From Vibrio genomosp. F10 str. ZF-129 (lineage in GTDB: Bacteria; Pseudomonadota; Gammaproteobacteria; Enterobacterales; Vibrionaceae): a stretch of 64,000 bases of DNA. The stretch covers positions 123,595 to 187,594 of the forward strand of contig NZ_AJYQ02000107.1 of the NCBI RefSeq assembly GCF_000287055.2. Reading direction: 5' to 3'. The first letter of the stretch is position 1. Each line of letters begins with the position of its first letter. The notes under the pieces are model-generated. The model saw only the letters and a list, made by a program, of their open reading frames with translations. It searched no databases and had not been told where the DNA came from. Positions 1 to 9,181 of this stretch are shown one piece after another. The position numbers and the translations under genes are program-made.

Positions 1-1
1 G

Positions 2-943
2 TTGTTTAGCGGTGATGTTAAAAAGGTCACCACTTTAACTCAGTTCGATGGGTTGTCTTTGTTTGCCAGTGATATTGGTTTACCCTTAGATAACCTTTCT
101 GAGGTGGTGATTCGCCCTGAGAGTCACTTAATTGGCAAAACACTTAAGCATACCGGTTTTCGAGCATTGTTTGATGCGGCGGTTGTCGCTATTAAGCGCG
201 ATGGTGAGGCGTTATCTGGCAAGTTGGGTGATGTGGAGTTGCAAGTTGGTGATTATTTAGTGCTAGCGGTGGGAGAAGATTATTCCTCTCGAAACAACAT
301 TACTAAAAATTTCTTTTTATTAAGTGAAGTAGAAACCGAACACCATCTAGATGGTTGGAAGGAGAAACTCGCCATTGGTGGCTTTCTCGGGGCTATATTG
401 TTAGCTGCCGTTGGTGCGGTTTCGCTATTTAAAGTGATGCTTCTTTTGCTGGGTTTGTTGCTGCTTTCAGGCTGTCTAAGTGCTAGTGAAGTATTGCAGC
501 GCATACCTAAGAACATTTGGTTGATTATCTCCTCTGCATTATTACTATCTCAAGCGCTGTCCAACAGCGGCGCATTGGATGGCTTAGAAACAATGGTTCA
601 TTCATATGACTATTTGTTTACTCCACTGACTGGCTTGATTGTTGTTTATGTATTGGCATGGATGATGACAGAGTTAGTTACTAACAATGCGGCTGCAGCT
701 CTCGTACTTCCTATTGGAGTTGAATTGGCTTCGAGTTTATCAGCAAACCCTCAAGCATATATACTCGCAGTAGCGTTTGGCGCCAGCGCCAGTTTTATTA
801 GTCCGTATGGTTACCAAACTAACTTGATGGTATTTAATGCGGGGCAGTATAAGCTGCAAGATTTTGTGAAAGTAGGCGTACCGATGTGCCTGCTTTATGG
901 CTTGATTGTGTTAATCGCAATACCTACCTTTATTGGATTGTAA
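2..943 (+). CDS. SLC13-family permease with TrkA-C domain (5' truncated)
   Basis: C-terminal part of an inner-membrane anion/sulfate-type permease; the window edge removes the N-terminus, so the first visible codon is not the start. Roughly residues 25-110 look like a cytoplasmic RCK_C/TrkA-C regulatory domain (RPESHLIGKTL, then GDYLVLAVG). This is followed by about six hydrophobic segments and the family-typical stretches MTELVTNNAAAALVLPIG and SFISPYGYQTNLMV. It ends 18 bp before cysD, so it is probably co-transcribed with sulfate activation genes, and in Vibrio such a permease commonly sits in the cys cluster. Sulfate as substrate is inferred from context only. Family assignment is confident. 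Confidence 0.88.
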   Translation: MFSGDVKKVTTLTQFDGLSLFASDIGLPLDNLSEVVIRPESHLIGKTLKHTGFRALFDAAVVAIKRDGEALSGKLGDVELQVGDYLVLAVGEDYSSRNNITKNFFLLSEVETEHHLDGWKEKLAIGGFLGAILLAAVGAVSLFKVMLLLLGLLLLSGCLSASEVLQRIPKNIWLIISSALLLSQALSNSGALDGLETMVHSYDYLFTPLTGLIVVYVLAWMMTELVTNNAAAALVLPIGVELASSLSANPQAYILAVAFGASASFISPYGYQTNLMVFNAGQYKLQDFVKVGVPMCLLYGLIVLIAIPTFIGL

Positions 944-961
944 TTTAAGGACTTCTTTGAA

Positions 962-1876
962 ATGAATATTTCTTCAGAGCGTATGACTCATCTAAAGCAA
1001 TTAGAAGCTGAGTCTATTCATATCATGCGTGAGGTTGCCGCTGAGTTTGATAACCCGGTAATGCTATATTCTGTCGGTAAAGATTCTTCGGTGATGCTCC
1101 ACCTAGCGCAAAAAGCATTTGCGCCAGCGACGCCTCCGTTCCCGTTAATGCACGTAGATACCACGTGGAAGTTCAAAGAAATGATTCAGTTTCGTGACTA
1201 TATGGCAGAAAAAGTGGGTATGAAGTTGATAGTGCATCAAAACCCTGAAGGGGTAGAGATGGACATCAGCCCATTTGTCCATGGCAGCTCTGTACATACT
1301 GACATCATGAAAACCCAAGGCTTGAAGCAAGCTCTTGACAAGCATGGCTTTGATGCTGCATTTGGAGGCGCACGCCGTGATGAAGAAAAGTCTCGTGCAA
1401 AAGAGCGTGTATATTCCTTCCGCGATGAGCATCACCGCTGGGACCCCAAAAACCAACGTCCTGAGCTATGGAATGTGTATAACGGCAAAGTAAATAAAGG
1501 CGAGAGCATTCGTGTGTTCCCTCTATCAAACTGGACTGAACTGGATATCTGGCAGTACATTTACCTAGAGAACATCGAAATTCCAGGGTTGTATCTAGCA
1601 GCCAAGCGTCCAGTGATTAAGCGTGACGGCATGCTCATAATGAAAGACGATGAGCGTATGGAGCTCAAAGAAGGTGAGGTGATTGAAGAAAAGATGGTTC
1701 GCTTCCGTACGCTTGGCTGTTACCCGTTGACGGGTGCGGTAGAGTCTGAAGCCGCAACGCTGCCAGAAATTATCCAAGAGATGCTACTAACCACAACGTC
1801 TGAACGCCAAGGCCGTGCCATTGATCATGATTCTTCTGGCTCAATGGAGAAGAAGAAACGCGAAGGGTATTTCTAA
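962..1876 (+). CDS. cysD: Sulfate adenylyltransferase subunit 2 (CysD)
   Basis: Small catalytic subunit of ATP sulfurylase, which makes adenosine 5'-phosphosulfate (APS) from ATP and sulfate with the GTPase CysN. The 304 aa are full length for the family. The N-type ATP-pyrophosphatase P-loop [10 protein letters not shown] lies near residues 37-46, and the conserved [15 protein letters not shown] and [12 protein letters not shown] stretches are present. An AAGGA-like ribosome site precedes the ATG. It lies between the permease and cysC, with cysC starting 7 bp after its stop. Its partner cysN is not adjacent but 1.8 kb downstream, which is unusual because the two subunits form one complex. 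Confidence 0.97.
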   Translation: MNISSERMTHLKQLEAESIHIMREVAAEFDNPVMLYSVGKDSSVMLHLAQKAFAPATPPFPLMHVDTTWKFKEMIQFRDYMAEKVGMKLIVHQNPEGVEMDISPFVHGSSVHTDIMKTQGLKQALDKHGFDAAFGGARRDEEKSRAKERVYSFRDEHHRWDPKNQRPELWNVYNGKVNKGESIRVFPLSNWTELDIWQYIYLENIEIPGLYLAAKRPVIKRDGMLIMKDDERMELKEGEVIEEKMVRFRTLGCYPLTGAVESEAATLPEIIQEMLLTTTSERQGRAIDHDSSGSMEKKKREGYF

Positions 1877-1882
1877 ACTGTT

Positions 1883-2530
1883 ATGACGACTCCATACCAA
1901 CATAAAAACAATGACTCGGTGAGTGATGATGTCGTGTGGCATAACTCAACGGTGACTCATCAAGATCGTGTGGTTCAAAAAGGGCAAAAGCCCGTCATAC
2001 TTTGGTTTACAGGTTTAAGTGGTTCCGGTAAATCGACCGTCGCCAATGCCGTTGAAAGTAAACTGCTGAAAATGGGCAAGCACAGTTATCTGCTTGATGG
2101 CGATAATGTGCGCCATGGCCTTAACAAAGATTTAGGTTTCTCTGATACAGACCGCATTGAAAATATCCGCCGCATCGGTGAGGTAGCTAAGCTGTTTGTT
2201 GATGCGGGCAATATTGTGTTAACTGCGTTTATCTCGCCGTTTATTTCTGATCGCCAACAAGTGCGTGAATTCGTAACTGAAGGCGAATTTCTTGAAGTGT
2301 TTGTCGATACCCCGCTAGAGGTGTGTGAAGCCCGCGATCCTAAAGGGCTCTACAAGAAAGCACGTGCAGGTGAGCTTAAACACTTCACAGGCATCGACTC
2401 AGAATACCAAGCCCCGGTGAATTCTGAAATCCATCTGCATACTGCAGAGCTATCTATTGAAGCTTGCGCGGATTTTGTCGTAGCTGAACTTGAGAAGAAA
2501 GGCTACCTGCAACTAGGAGTGCATGCCTAA
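1883..2530 (+). CDS. cysC: Adenylylsulfate kinase (CysC)
   Basis: Cytoplasmic APS kinase: phosphorylates APS at the 3' hydroxyl to give PAPS for sulfate reduction. The 215 aa match the family. The Walker A loop GLSGSGKST is at residues 44-52, followed by [18 protein letters not shown] (substrate-binding region) and the [22 protein letters not shown] lid region. The gene starts 7 bp after cysD. Its stop codon overlaps the start of the DHH gene by one base (TAATG), which implies translational coupling. Nothing odd in the protein itself. Confidence 0.97.
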   Translation: MTTPYQHKNNDSVSDDVVWHNSTVTHQDRVVQKGQKPVILWFTGLSGSGKSTVANAVESKLLKMGKHSYLLDGDNVRHGLNKDLGFSDTDRIENIRRIGEVAKLFVDAGNIVLTAFISPFISDRQQVREFVTEGEFLEVFVDTPLEVCEARDPKGLYKKARAGELKHFTGIDSEYQAPVNSEIHLHTAELSIEACADFVVAELEKKGYLQLGVHA

Positions 2531-3492
2531 TGCATTACGACGTATTTAACGGCGATGCCGATGGCATCATTGCCTTGCTGCAACTGCGATTCGCTGAGCC
2601 AAAAGCTTCCATATTGCTTACAGGTGTGAAGCGCGATATTAAATTGCTAAAGCAAGTCGATATCGTTACCGCTGAGTCTGTGACGGCGCTGGATATCTCG
2701 ATGGAGAAAAACCTGCCAGAACTTGAAGCACTTTTACAAAACAATGTGAAGGTGTTCTATTGCGACCATCACCGAAGTGGCGATATCCCGAAGTCAGATA
2801 ATCTATATGCCTTAATTAACCTAGATGCGGAAACTTGCACCAGTTTGTTGATTAATGAGCGTCTTGGCGGCAAATATGCTAAGTGGGCAGTCGCTGCTGC
2901 CTTTGGTGACAACCTGTTTGCTTCAGCCAATAAGCTAGCACAAGAGATTAGCTTAACCGAATCAGAAACTGAGTTCTTAAAAGAGCTGGGCACTTTGATT
3001 AACTATAACGGTTATGGCGCAACGCTGAATGACTTGCACATTGAACCAGCTAAGCTCTACCAGCAATTGACAGCCTACGTTGACCCGTTATCGCTATTCG
3101 ATGATGAGAGCTCGCCTTACCACGCACTGAAAAAAGGCTATGAGCTAGACCGTAACCAAGTGCTGAACATCAAACCAGCTCACTCGGACACGCAATGTAA
3201 AGTGTTTGAATTACCGTGTGAAGCCTGGGCAAGGCGCATTAGTGGTGTGTTTGGCAACGAGCTTGCAAATCAAAGTCCTGATTTAGCGCATGCAGTATTA
3301 ACGCTAAACGCGAGCAAGCAAGATTACATGGTGAGCGTGCGTGCACCATTGAACAACCGTGTGGGTGCGGATGACATCTGCTCATCGTTTCCAACCGGTG
3401 GCGGTCGTAAAGCAGCTGCAGGCATTAACGCGTTAACGTTAGATGACAAGCAGAAGTTCATCAACACGTTGTCAGCGTATTACGCTCATTAA
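2530..3492 (+). CDS. DHH-family phosphoesterase coupled to cysC
   Basis: A 320-aa DHH/DHHA1 phosphoesterase. Visible motifs: FNGDADG (D9, D11), a metal-site aspartate in ALDIS, the DHH triad at residues 79-81 (CDHHRSG), AAFGDN, and a C-terminal GGGR at 290-293 followed by KAAAGI. The last corresponds to the DHHA1 GGGH substrate-binding motif with Arg in place of His. Relatives include NrnA-type nanoRNases, some of which also dephosphorylate 3'-phosphoadenosine 5'-phosphate (pAp). The TAATG overlap with cysC suggests it acts on a product of sulfate assimilation, and pAp is the obvious candidate. That function is inference; the fold assignment is solid. A 142-bp gap separates it from cysN. Confidence 0.85.
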   Translation: MHYDVFNGDADGIIALLQLRFAEPKASILLTGVKRDIKLLKQVDIVTAESVTALDISMEKNLPELEALLQNNVKVFYCDHHRSGDIPKSDNLYALINLDAETCTSLLINERLGGKYAKWAVAAAFGDNLFASANKLAQEISLTESETEFLKELGTLINYNGYGATLNDLHIEPAKLYQQLTAYVDPLSLFDDESSPYHALKKGYELDRNQVLNIKPAHSDTQCKVFELPCEAWARRISGVFGNELANQSPDLAHAVLTLNASKQDYMVSVRAPLNNRVGADDICSSFPTGGGRKAAAGINALTLDDKQKFINTLSAYYAH

Positions 3493-3634
3493 ATGAAATG
3501 TAATTGTGGAAGGTACACAGCTATTTTCTGCAATGTGGCGCTAAAGCTCCCATACTCTAGAGTGCAAAGCATTCGAGTAGACAACCCAATTATACAGGGC
3601 ATTGAAGCCTGAAAAAGAAGATTAGGAGAACGAA

Positions 3635-5044
3635 ATGTCTCACAGCTCAGAGCTAATCGTAACGGACATCGAAGCGTATCTTAAAGTCCATGAAAACAAA
3701 GATTTATTACGTTTTTTGACTTGTGGTAACGTTGATGATGGTAAATCTACATTGATTGGTCGTTTGCTTTACGATTCAAAATTGATTTACGAAGATCAAA
3801 TGGCGGCGATTGAGAAAGACTCTCAGAAGTTCAACACCACCGATGGCGATTTCGATTTGGCTCTTTTAGTTGATGGTCTGCAATCAGAGCGAGAGCAGGG
3901 CATCACTATCGATGTAGCATACCGTTACTTCTCAACGGATAAACGTAAGTTCATCATCGCTGATACTCCAGGGCACGAGCAGTACACACGTAACATGGTG
4001 ACAGGTGCTTCTACCTGTGATTTAGCGATTGTCATGGTGGATGCTCGTTACGGCATTCAAACGCAAACTCGTCGCCATAGTTACATCTGCAGTTTGCTGG
4101 GTATTAAACACATCATTGTAGCCATGAACAAGATGGACTTGATGGAATACAGTCAAGATGTGTATAAGAAGATTAAAGCCGATTACCGCGAAATGGCGAA
4201 GAACTTCAACATCGATGATATACGTTTTGTGCCTATTTCTGCACTGAACGGTGATAACGTGGTGACACCAAGCGAAGCGATGGATTGGTATCCAGGTGCA
4301 ACGCTGATGAAGCTGCTTGAAACCGTCAAGATTGACCAAGATAAAGACCTTGAACACATGCGCTTCCCGGTGCAATACGTGAATCGCCCCAACCTTAATT
4401 TTCGCGGTTTCTGTGGTACGTTAGCTTCAGGCCTCGTTCAAGTTGGTGATGAAGTGACGGTACTACCGTCAGGCAAGAGCTCACGTGTAAAATCCATTTA
4501 CACCTTTGATGATGATCTGGATACCGCACGGCCCGGCCAAGCTATTACACTTACTCTTGAAGATGAAATTGATGTGTCACGTGGTGATATGCTGGTGCAC
4601 AACGGTCATGAGCCTAAAGTTACCAATAAAGTCAATGCTAATGTAGTATGGATGGGTGAGAACCCAATGCGTACGCACAAAGAGTACATATTTAAATTTG
4701 CGACCAAATCGTGCTTAGGTAAAGTGACGGGCATCCCTCATAAGATCGATGTCAATACTCTTGAACAGCACGCTGAAGAGAGTGAGACACTTGAGCTTAA
4801 CGAGATTGCACTGTCTGAGATTACATTGACCGATAAGATCGCGGTGGATACTTACCAAACACTACCACAAACAGGTTCATTCATTGTAATTGACCGCCAC
4901 AACAACGTGACTGTAGGTGCAGGTATGATTTTCTCGGTATCAGGTGAGAAAGCAGAAGAAAGTCGTGTGTACTCTCAATCTGAGAAGGATCTAAATGCTT
5001 ATATACGTAAGCATTTTCCTGAATGGGGCTGCGCAAAGGTGTAA
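3635..5044 (+). CDS. cysN: Sulfate adenylyltransferase subunit 1, GTPase (CysN)
   Basis: Regulatory GTPase subunit of ATP sulfurylase; GTP hydrolysis drives APS formation by CysD. The 469 aa are the normal length. It has an elongation-factor-like G domain with G1 GNVDDGKST (31-39), switch/G3 DTPGHEQY and G4 NKMD, then two beta-barrel domains. Start ATG with a good AGGAG site upstream (3623-3627 region). It has a 142-bp leader after the DHH gene, so it probably has its own promoter. In the usual cysDN order the two subunits are adjacent; here cysC and the DHH gene lie between them. Confidence 0.97.
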   Translation: MSHSSELIVTDIEAYLKVHENKDLLRFLTCGNVDDGKSTLIGRLLYDSKLIYEDQMAAIEKDSQKFNTTDGDFDLALLVDGLQSEREQGITIDVAYRYFSTDKRKFIIADTPGHEQYTRNMVTGASTCDLAIVMVDARYGIQTQTRRHSYICSLLGIKHIIVAMNKMDLMEYSQDVYKKIKADYREMAKNFNIDDIRFVPISALNGDNVVTPSEAMDWYPGATLMKLLETVKIDQDKDLEHMRFPVQYVNRPNLNFRGFCGTLASGLVQVGDEVTVLPSGKSSRVKSIYTFDDDLDTARPGQAITLTLEDEIDVSRGDMLVHNGHEPKVTNKVNANVVWMGENPMRTHKEYIFKFATKSCLGKVTGIPHKIDVNTLEQHAEESETLELNEIALSEITLTDKIAVDTYQTLPQTGSFIVIDRHNNVTVGAGMIFSVSGEKAEESRVYSQSEKDLNAYIRKHFPEWGCAKV

Positions 5045-5612
5045 CTTAATAAGGTGTCAGTAGCATATTTGGTTTGACTATTTGCTTTAGATGAAGGTGC
5101 TTGTGTCCAAAGAGGTTATATCTCCTTTGAGCTAAGTATTTGTTCTCTGGCTATCATTACCTTTTAATAACCGCTACCTTCTCCCCAATTAAAAGCTCTT
5201 TGTAGAGTTTTTCTCTTGGACATACTTTCTTGGCTTCTGATGATCAGATGCCTCGACAACTCAATTGATGCGAACAGTTGCTCTAGCTATGGTTAAAGCA
5301 TCTAGGCCTTTACCCATTACGAGGTCTTGGATACAATTGGGGGGATTGAGTCTTGAAAAAAACAAGTGCACAAAGCGTATGTGGCAGCCTCCAAGTTGAG
5401 ATTGGCTTGACGAAAGACATTCTGGGAGAGAAACTTCCTGTGACTTTCAGGCAAGGAATCAAAAGAACAGTAAAAGTACACCTGAAGTCTCATTGATGCG
5501 TTTTAGATAGCTTATGGCTTTCTTACCCATATATTCTTTCAGGTATCTTTTATTGATTAGTGATGCTTATAGAGCCCCATGTTTGTAATCTGAATTTGAT
5601 AGGACACATATT
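5045..5612. other. Gene-poor, degenerate-looking region at the edge of the polysaccharide block
   Basis: 568 bp between cysN and the first sugar transferase with no convincing intact gene. On the minus strand, fragments in different frames look protein-like. The longest is open from 5502 down to a stop at 5317; other fragments near 5150-5240 read ...ELLIGEKVAVIKR and ...KYLAQRRYNLFGHKHL before stops. This pattern is what a decayed gene or transposase would leave, but no family could be recognised. No inverted terminal repeats or target duplications were seen. The last ~50 bp hold the ribosome site of the next gene. Confidence 0.4.
5317..5493 (-). pseudogene. Possible gene remnant, 58 codons
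   Basis: A minus-strand open frame from ATG at 5493 to a stop at 5317, preceded in frame by another stop at 5503-5505. The translation (MRLQVYFYCSFDSLPESHRK at its start, ending PPIVSKTS) is not low-complexity, but there is no ribosome site before the ATG. It matches no family that can be named from reading alone. More likely a fragment of a decayed gene than a functional small protein. Confidence 0.2.
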
Positions 5613-6161
5613 TTGATCCACTTGTTCGACTTCTTTTTTGCTTTCTTTGGCTTGCTGTTTCTATGGTCAGTATTTCTTGTTATTTGTCCCCTTGGTTACT
5701 TTGATACGGGGTCCCCCGTCTTTTTTTACACACTAGTCGGTCGTAACAAAAAGTCATTTACCGTAGTTAAATTCAGAACAATGCCTGTCGATACAAAGTC
5801 GGTTGCTACTCACTTGGTAGGAGCAAGCTCTGTGACTAAGTTAGGCGCATTTCTACGCAAAACTAAGTTAGACGAACTACCACAGCTCATTAATGTTGTT
5901 AAAGGAGAGATGAGCTTAGTCGGCCCGAGACCATGCCTGTTTAATCAAGAAGATCTAATTGGTCAGCGGAACAAGCGAGGGGTATTTACTGTGCGCCCAG
6001 GCATCACTGGTTTAGCGCAAGTTAATGATGTGGATATGTCGACACCCGAAAAATTAGCAGAATGGGATGAAGAGATGATTCGGTCAATGTCATTGAAGCT
6101 TTACTTTGCATTAATATTGAAAACGGTACTTGGAAAAGGCTCTGGTTATCGCGTTCAGTGA
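5613..6161 (+). CDS. Short initiating sugar-phosphate transferase (bacterial sugar transferase family)
   Basis: Membrane enzyme of the monotopic phosphoglycosyl transferase type (Pfam Bac_transf). These move a sugar-1-phosphate from a nucleotide sugar to undecaprenyl phosphate to start a surface glycan. The 182 aa are the minimal catalytic form: one hydrophobic N-terminal segment (residues 1-30), then [33 protein letters not shown] and a C-terminal [10 protein letters not shown]. The start is TTG at 5613 with AGGA about eight bases upstream. The next gene begins inside its stop region (4-bp overlap), so the two are coupled. Sugar specificity cannot be read from sequence. A second, longer transferase lies at the other end of this block. 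Confidence 0.88.
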   Translation: MIHLFDFFFAFFGLLFLWSVFLVICPLGYFDTGSPVFFYTLVGRNKKSFTVVKFRTMPVDTKSVATHLVGASSVTKLGAFLRKTKLDELPQLINVVKGEMSLVGPRPCLFNQEDLIGQRNKRGVFTVRPGITGLAQVNDVDMSTPEKLAEWDEEMIRSMSLKLYFALILKTVLGKGSGYRVQ

Positions 6162-7369
6162 GCATTGAATCTAGTAAGCGTCATTTTATCAATCAAAGCG
6201 CACAGCTTGGTGTTTTAAGAGTTGTGGGCGCAGCCGTTAGCTTGCTTGTTAATCTTGTCCTGGCTCGCCGCTTTTATGCTGAAGAGGTTGGGCAATATTT
6301 TATCTCATTGAGCGTCGTCATCCTCGTTGCTCAACTATCAACGTTAGGGTCGGAGAAGCTCCTTGTCAGAAATATTTCTGCCACTAAAAGCTTAAATAAA
6401 ATAAAGGAACATATATCGTTAGCTTTTTGCCTTACTTTTTTGGGCTCTCTTCTCACTTATAGCCTTTATCAGTTATTACTTCTGAATGTTTTTGACATTA
6501 CTCAAAACTTAAATGTCATTGATATATATATAATTGCAATCGTTTTTCTATTGATGGCTATTCTTCAAGCAAATAATAAGGCTCCTATCGCGATTTTTTT
6601 CCAGTTCGTTTTTCAGCCGATTATTTTTATCATTCTCCTATATGAAGTGACCAAACCACCTATACAGTTATTTCTAATGAGCATGACGATAAGCGCTTTA
6701 GTTATATCGACTTACCTTGTACTGGCTGGGCATCTTCGATTTGGTAGGTTTTCTTTTTACGGAGTGATTCAAGCTTTACAGCGCACCTTTCCTTATTTAA
6801 TTGCTGCGCTCATTGGGCTGTTGGTAACTCAACTTGCATTACCATTAAGTTCACTGTGGCTAGAAGACTCCGATATTGCAGTGATGGGTATCGTCATGCG
6901 CTTGATCAATGTGCTATTTTTTATTGTCACTGGTGCTCGTATGTTACTACTTCCTAGGTTTTCTTCATCAATTTCTAATAATAATGAAAATGCAATTAAT
7001 ATGTTGCGATATTGGGGTAGTATACTTCCGGGGGGGGCAACGGTGTGTAGCGTAATACTATATGTATTCTTTAGCCAAAATATCATGGTTTTATTTGGAG
7101 AGTACTATGTGAATGATCATTATTTATTAGTTGTGGCCTCTCTGATGCTAATTCCTGTGGCCTTTATGGGGTGGGCACAAAGCTATTTAATTGCTTTAAA
7201 TCGAATGGATATGATTAATGTGTCTTCACTAGTATCTGCAATAATCACTTTTTCTACTTTAGTTATCTTTACACCTATATATGGTGTATGGGCTTCTGTA
7301 ATTGCACTTGTTGGGGGGAAGATGATATATTCAATAGTTACATTATTTCTTTCATATAAACTAATTTGA
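6158..7369 (+). CDS. Polysaccharide flippase (Wzx/MOP superfamily)
   Basis: 403-aa integral membrane protein with about 12 hydrophobic helices. The N-terminus (INQSAQLGVLRVVGAAVSLL...) and overall layout fit Wzx-type lipid-linked oligosaccharide flippases. GTG start overlapping the previous stop. It likely exports the glycan begun by the upstream transferase. The gene is AT-rich compared with the housekeeping genes around the block, consistent with transfer. It converges on the methyltransferase remnant and the two overlap by 9 bp. No Wzy polymerase is visible beside it, so an incomplete pathway or genes elsewhere must be assumed. Confidence 0.82.
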   Translation: MSIESSKRHFINQSAQLGVLRVVGAAVSLLVNLVLARRFYAEEVGQYFISLSVVILVAQLSTLGSEKLLVRNISATKSLNKIKEHISLAFCLTFLGSLLTYSLYQLLLLNVFDITQNLNVIDIYIIAIVFLLMAILQANNKAPIAIFFQFVFQPIIFIILLYEVTKPPIQLFLMSMTISALVISTYLVLAGHLRFGRFSFYGVIQALQRTFPYLIAALIGLLVTQLALPLSSLWLEDSDIAVMGIVMRLINVLFFIVTGARMLLLPRFSSSISNNNENAINMLRYWGSILPGGATVCSVILYVFFSQNIMVLFGEYYVNDHYLLVVASLMLIPVAFMGWAQSYLIALNRMDMINVSSLVSAIITFSTLVIFTPIYGVWASVIALVGGKMIYSIVTLFLSYKLI

Positions 7370-8070
7370 TCTAGCAATTAATATAATATCCCCACTTTTA
7401 GTAAAGACCTTACTTTTTATATATGACCAAACTCGCCCTAAAATAACATGCCTATTTCCGTTTCTTATGGTTCGATCTTGATCAAAATAGAGTGCAATTG
7501 CCTCAAACTCTAGAGCTTCAATGAGTTTAATGAAAGTGATCGGTGTAAACGTATAGTAGTGATCATTGCTAACTCTTTCTCTCTGTAGAAGTAGGGTAGG
7601 TAGGGCGTGTTTGATATTGTAAGCATTAGGAACGGCAAAAATGAACTCTTTAGTCTTCACTTTGTTAACTACTTGCTCTAAAAAACCAGTCAGATCGACA
7701 ATGTGTTCCAAAACATGAGATAAAACAACATAGTCATATTCGTCTTCTAGATACTGATGGTTATCAGAAAAAACATCACAATATTCAACATTATAGCTAA
7801 GTTCTTTTAACTGTTTTATTCCTGCTCTATTGATATCTATTCCGACAACATAACTTGCCTTTTTTGTTATATTATGGAATTGATGTTTTCCTTGGATTAT
7901 GTATTCTTTTAGCGGGAGCATTTCAATCATGTCAACACAGCCAATGACTAAGACACGTTTATTTTTACAAATATCAGGGATAGAATTTCTTCTAATGTCT
8001 AGATATCCACATCTTTAAAGTTAAGAATGGCGTTATCTCCAGATTTCTTAGAGGTTTTTATTTTCTGCAT
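7361..8070 (-). pseudogene. SAM-dependent methyltransferase, frameshifted near its N-terminus
   Basis: The intact downstream part (from 8002 down) encodes a class I methyltransferase: motif I VLVIGCVD, then VVGIDIN, YDYVVLSHVLEHI and FAVPN. The open frame containing VLVIGCVD has no start codon. A natural ATG at 8070, 19 bp after the upstream gene's stop, begins MQKIKTSKKSGDNAILNFKD but hits TAG at 7999-8001. Removing eight bases (GATATCTA, an imperfect copy of the adjacent GACATTAG) restores one frame reading through KDVDIRRNSIPD. So the gene is broken by what looks like a short duplication. There is no homopolymer at the site. A product starting at the internal ATG (7930) would lack motif I. 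Confidence 0.75.
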
Positions 8071-8089
8071 AGTAATGTGTTTCCAAGGC

Positions 8090-9181
8090 TTATATGTTTT
8101 TCAGTACATATTTATAATAAGTAACGACATCGTTGTCATTCCAATCCCGATAGAAGCATTGGCCGTAGGTGGTCACGGGTTTATTGAATAGTAGTGATTG
8201 CAAGCCACCGGTTGAATTAATCGTGAAAACCTCGTTACACATACTGACACTCTCAAGCAATGCGCCTTTATTGCTAATAATAATGTTATTTTCTTTACAG
8301 TATTCAATTTGTTCTTTGATTACTGATGGTTTTTTTTCTCCAGGGTGAAGCCTGACTACTAATGGAATTTTTTTATCCGAAGATGCCTTATGAGCAAGTG
8401 CAATGGCTTCTATAGAATTGACTGTCGACTGAAACAGGGTTTGTGAATCTTGAGCTACTTGACCGATAAACAGATTGAATACGTCAGGCGTAGGGCATGA
8501 TTGATATGAGGCTATCAGTTTTCGGGTTTGGCGTATATCTCTTGCTATTTTGATTTGATCTATGGGGGAACTATGAGGTGCGATTGTGCTAAAGGCGTAA
8601 AATCCTATAAGGTTGATGAGCTGTTCTAGAGCTTTACTGGAAATGGATGCATCAACATGGGAAGGACGATACTTAAGAAGTAGCTCTTTTAGCTTCAGGA
8701 TATCATCAGCCATTTTGTCATTATTGTTGATCATTGCTTTAACTTTCATATGGTGATCAGCATCTGCATTCACACCTTTATCGCTGGATTGATACTTGTT
8801 TGGAAAGTTAGCTATTTCAAAGTACCTGACAGACGAGTAAAGAGGGATCAATTCGAGAGCCGTGAATTGGAACCCTGAAAAAACCCAAAGCTTATCTTCT
8901 GCTTGTATTTTTGGGATGTTATTTTTATTCAAACTATAGCTAACACGTTTATGTTGCTTTACTTCTTCGATCGATGGTTTTTTCGAACTTCTGCCATTAT
9001 ATGTTCTTCTTAAAAGAATCTGTTGACCTGGAATTTTTTTAAACTTCGCTATTAACCAGGTGGCTAGATTCGCGTGATATAAGATCGAAGGGGCTATTTT
9101 CTCATTAGCAGATACTTTGGAAAAAAAATCCAGTCTGACAGCATTGTCGATAAGTAAATGAATACGCCCTTTATGTCTCAC
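8090..9181 (-). CDS. Capsule-synthesis-family protein (KpsC/LipB-like)
   Basis: 363 aa. The C-terminal half has features of the Capsule_synth family (Pfam PF05159): VVRLHPGEKKPS, then NEVFTINSTGGLQSLLFNKPVTTYGQCFYRDW. This resembles the KpsC/KpsS region that binds CMP-Kdo in beta-Kdo transferases. The N-terminal half is not recognised. GTG start that overlaps by one base the TAG stop of the upstream transferase (TAGTG). Possible role: adding a sugar to a lipid carrier or glycan; substrate unknown. AT-rich like its neighbours. Confidence 0.7.
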   Translation of the reverse strand: MRHKGRIHLLIDNAVRLDFFSKVSANEKIAPSILYHANLATWLIAKFKKIPGQQILLRRTYNGRSSKKPSIEEVKQHKRVSYSLNKNNIPKIQAEDKLWVFSGFQFTALELIPLYSSVRYFEIANFPNKYQSSDKGVNADADHHMKVKAMINNNDKMADDILKLKELLLKYRPSHVDASISSKALEQLINLIGFYAFSTIAPHSSPIDQIKIARDIRQTRKLIASYQSCPTPDVFNLFIGQVAQDSQTLFQSTVNSIEAIALAHKASSDKKIPLVVRLHPGEKKPSVIKEQIEYCKENNIIISNKGALLESVSMCNEVFTINSTGGLQSLLFNKPVTTYGQCFYRDWNDNDVVTYYKYVLKNI

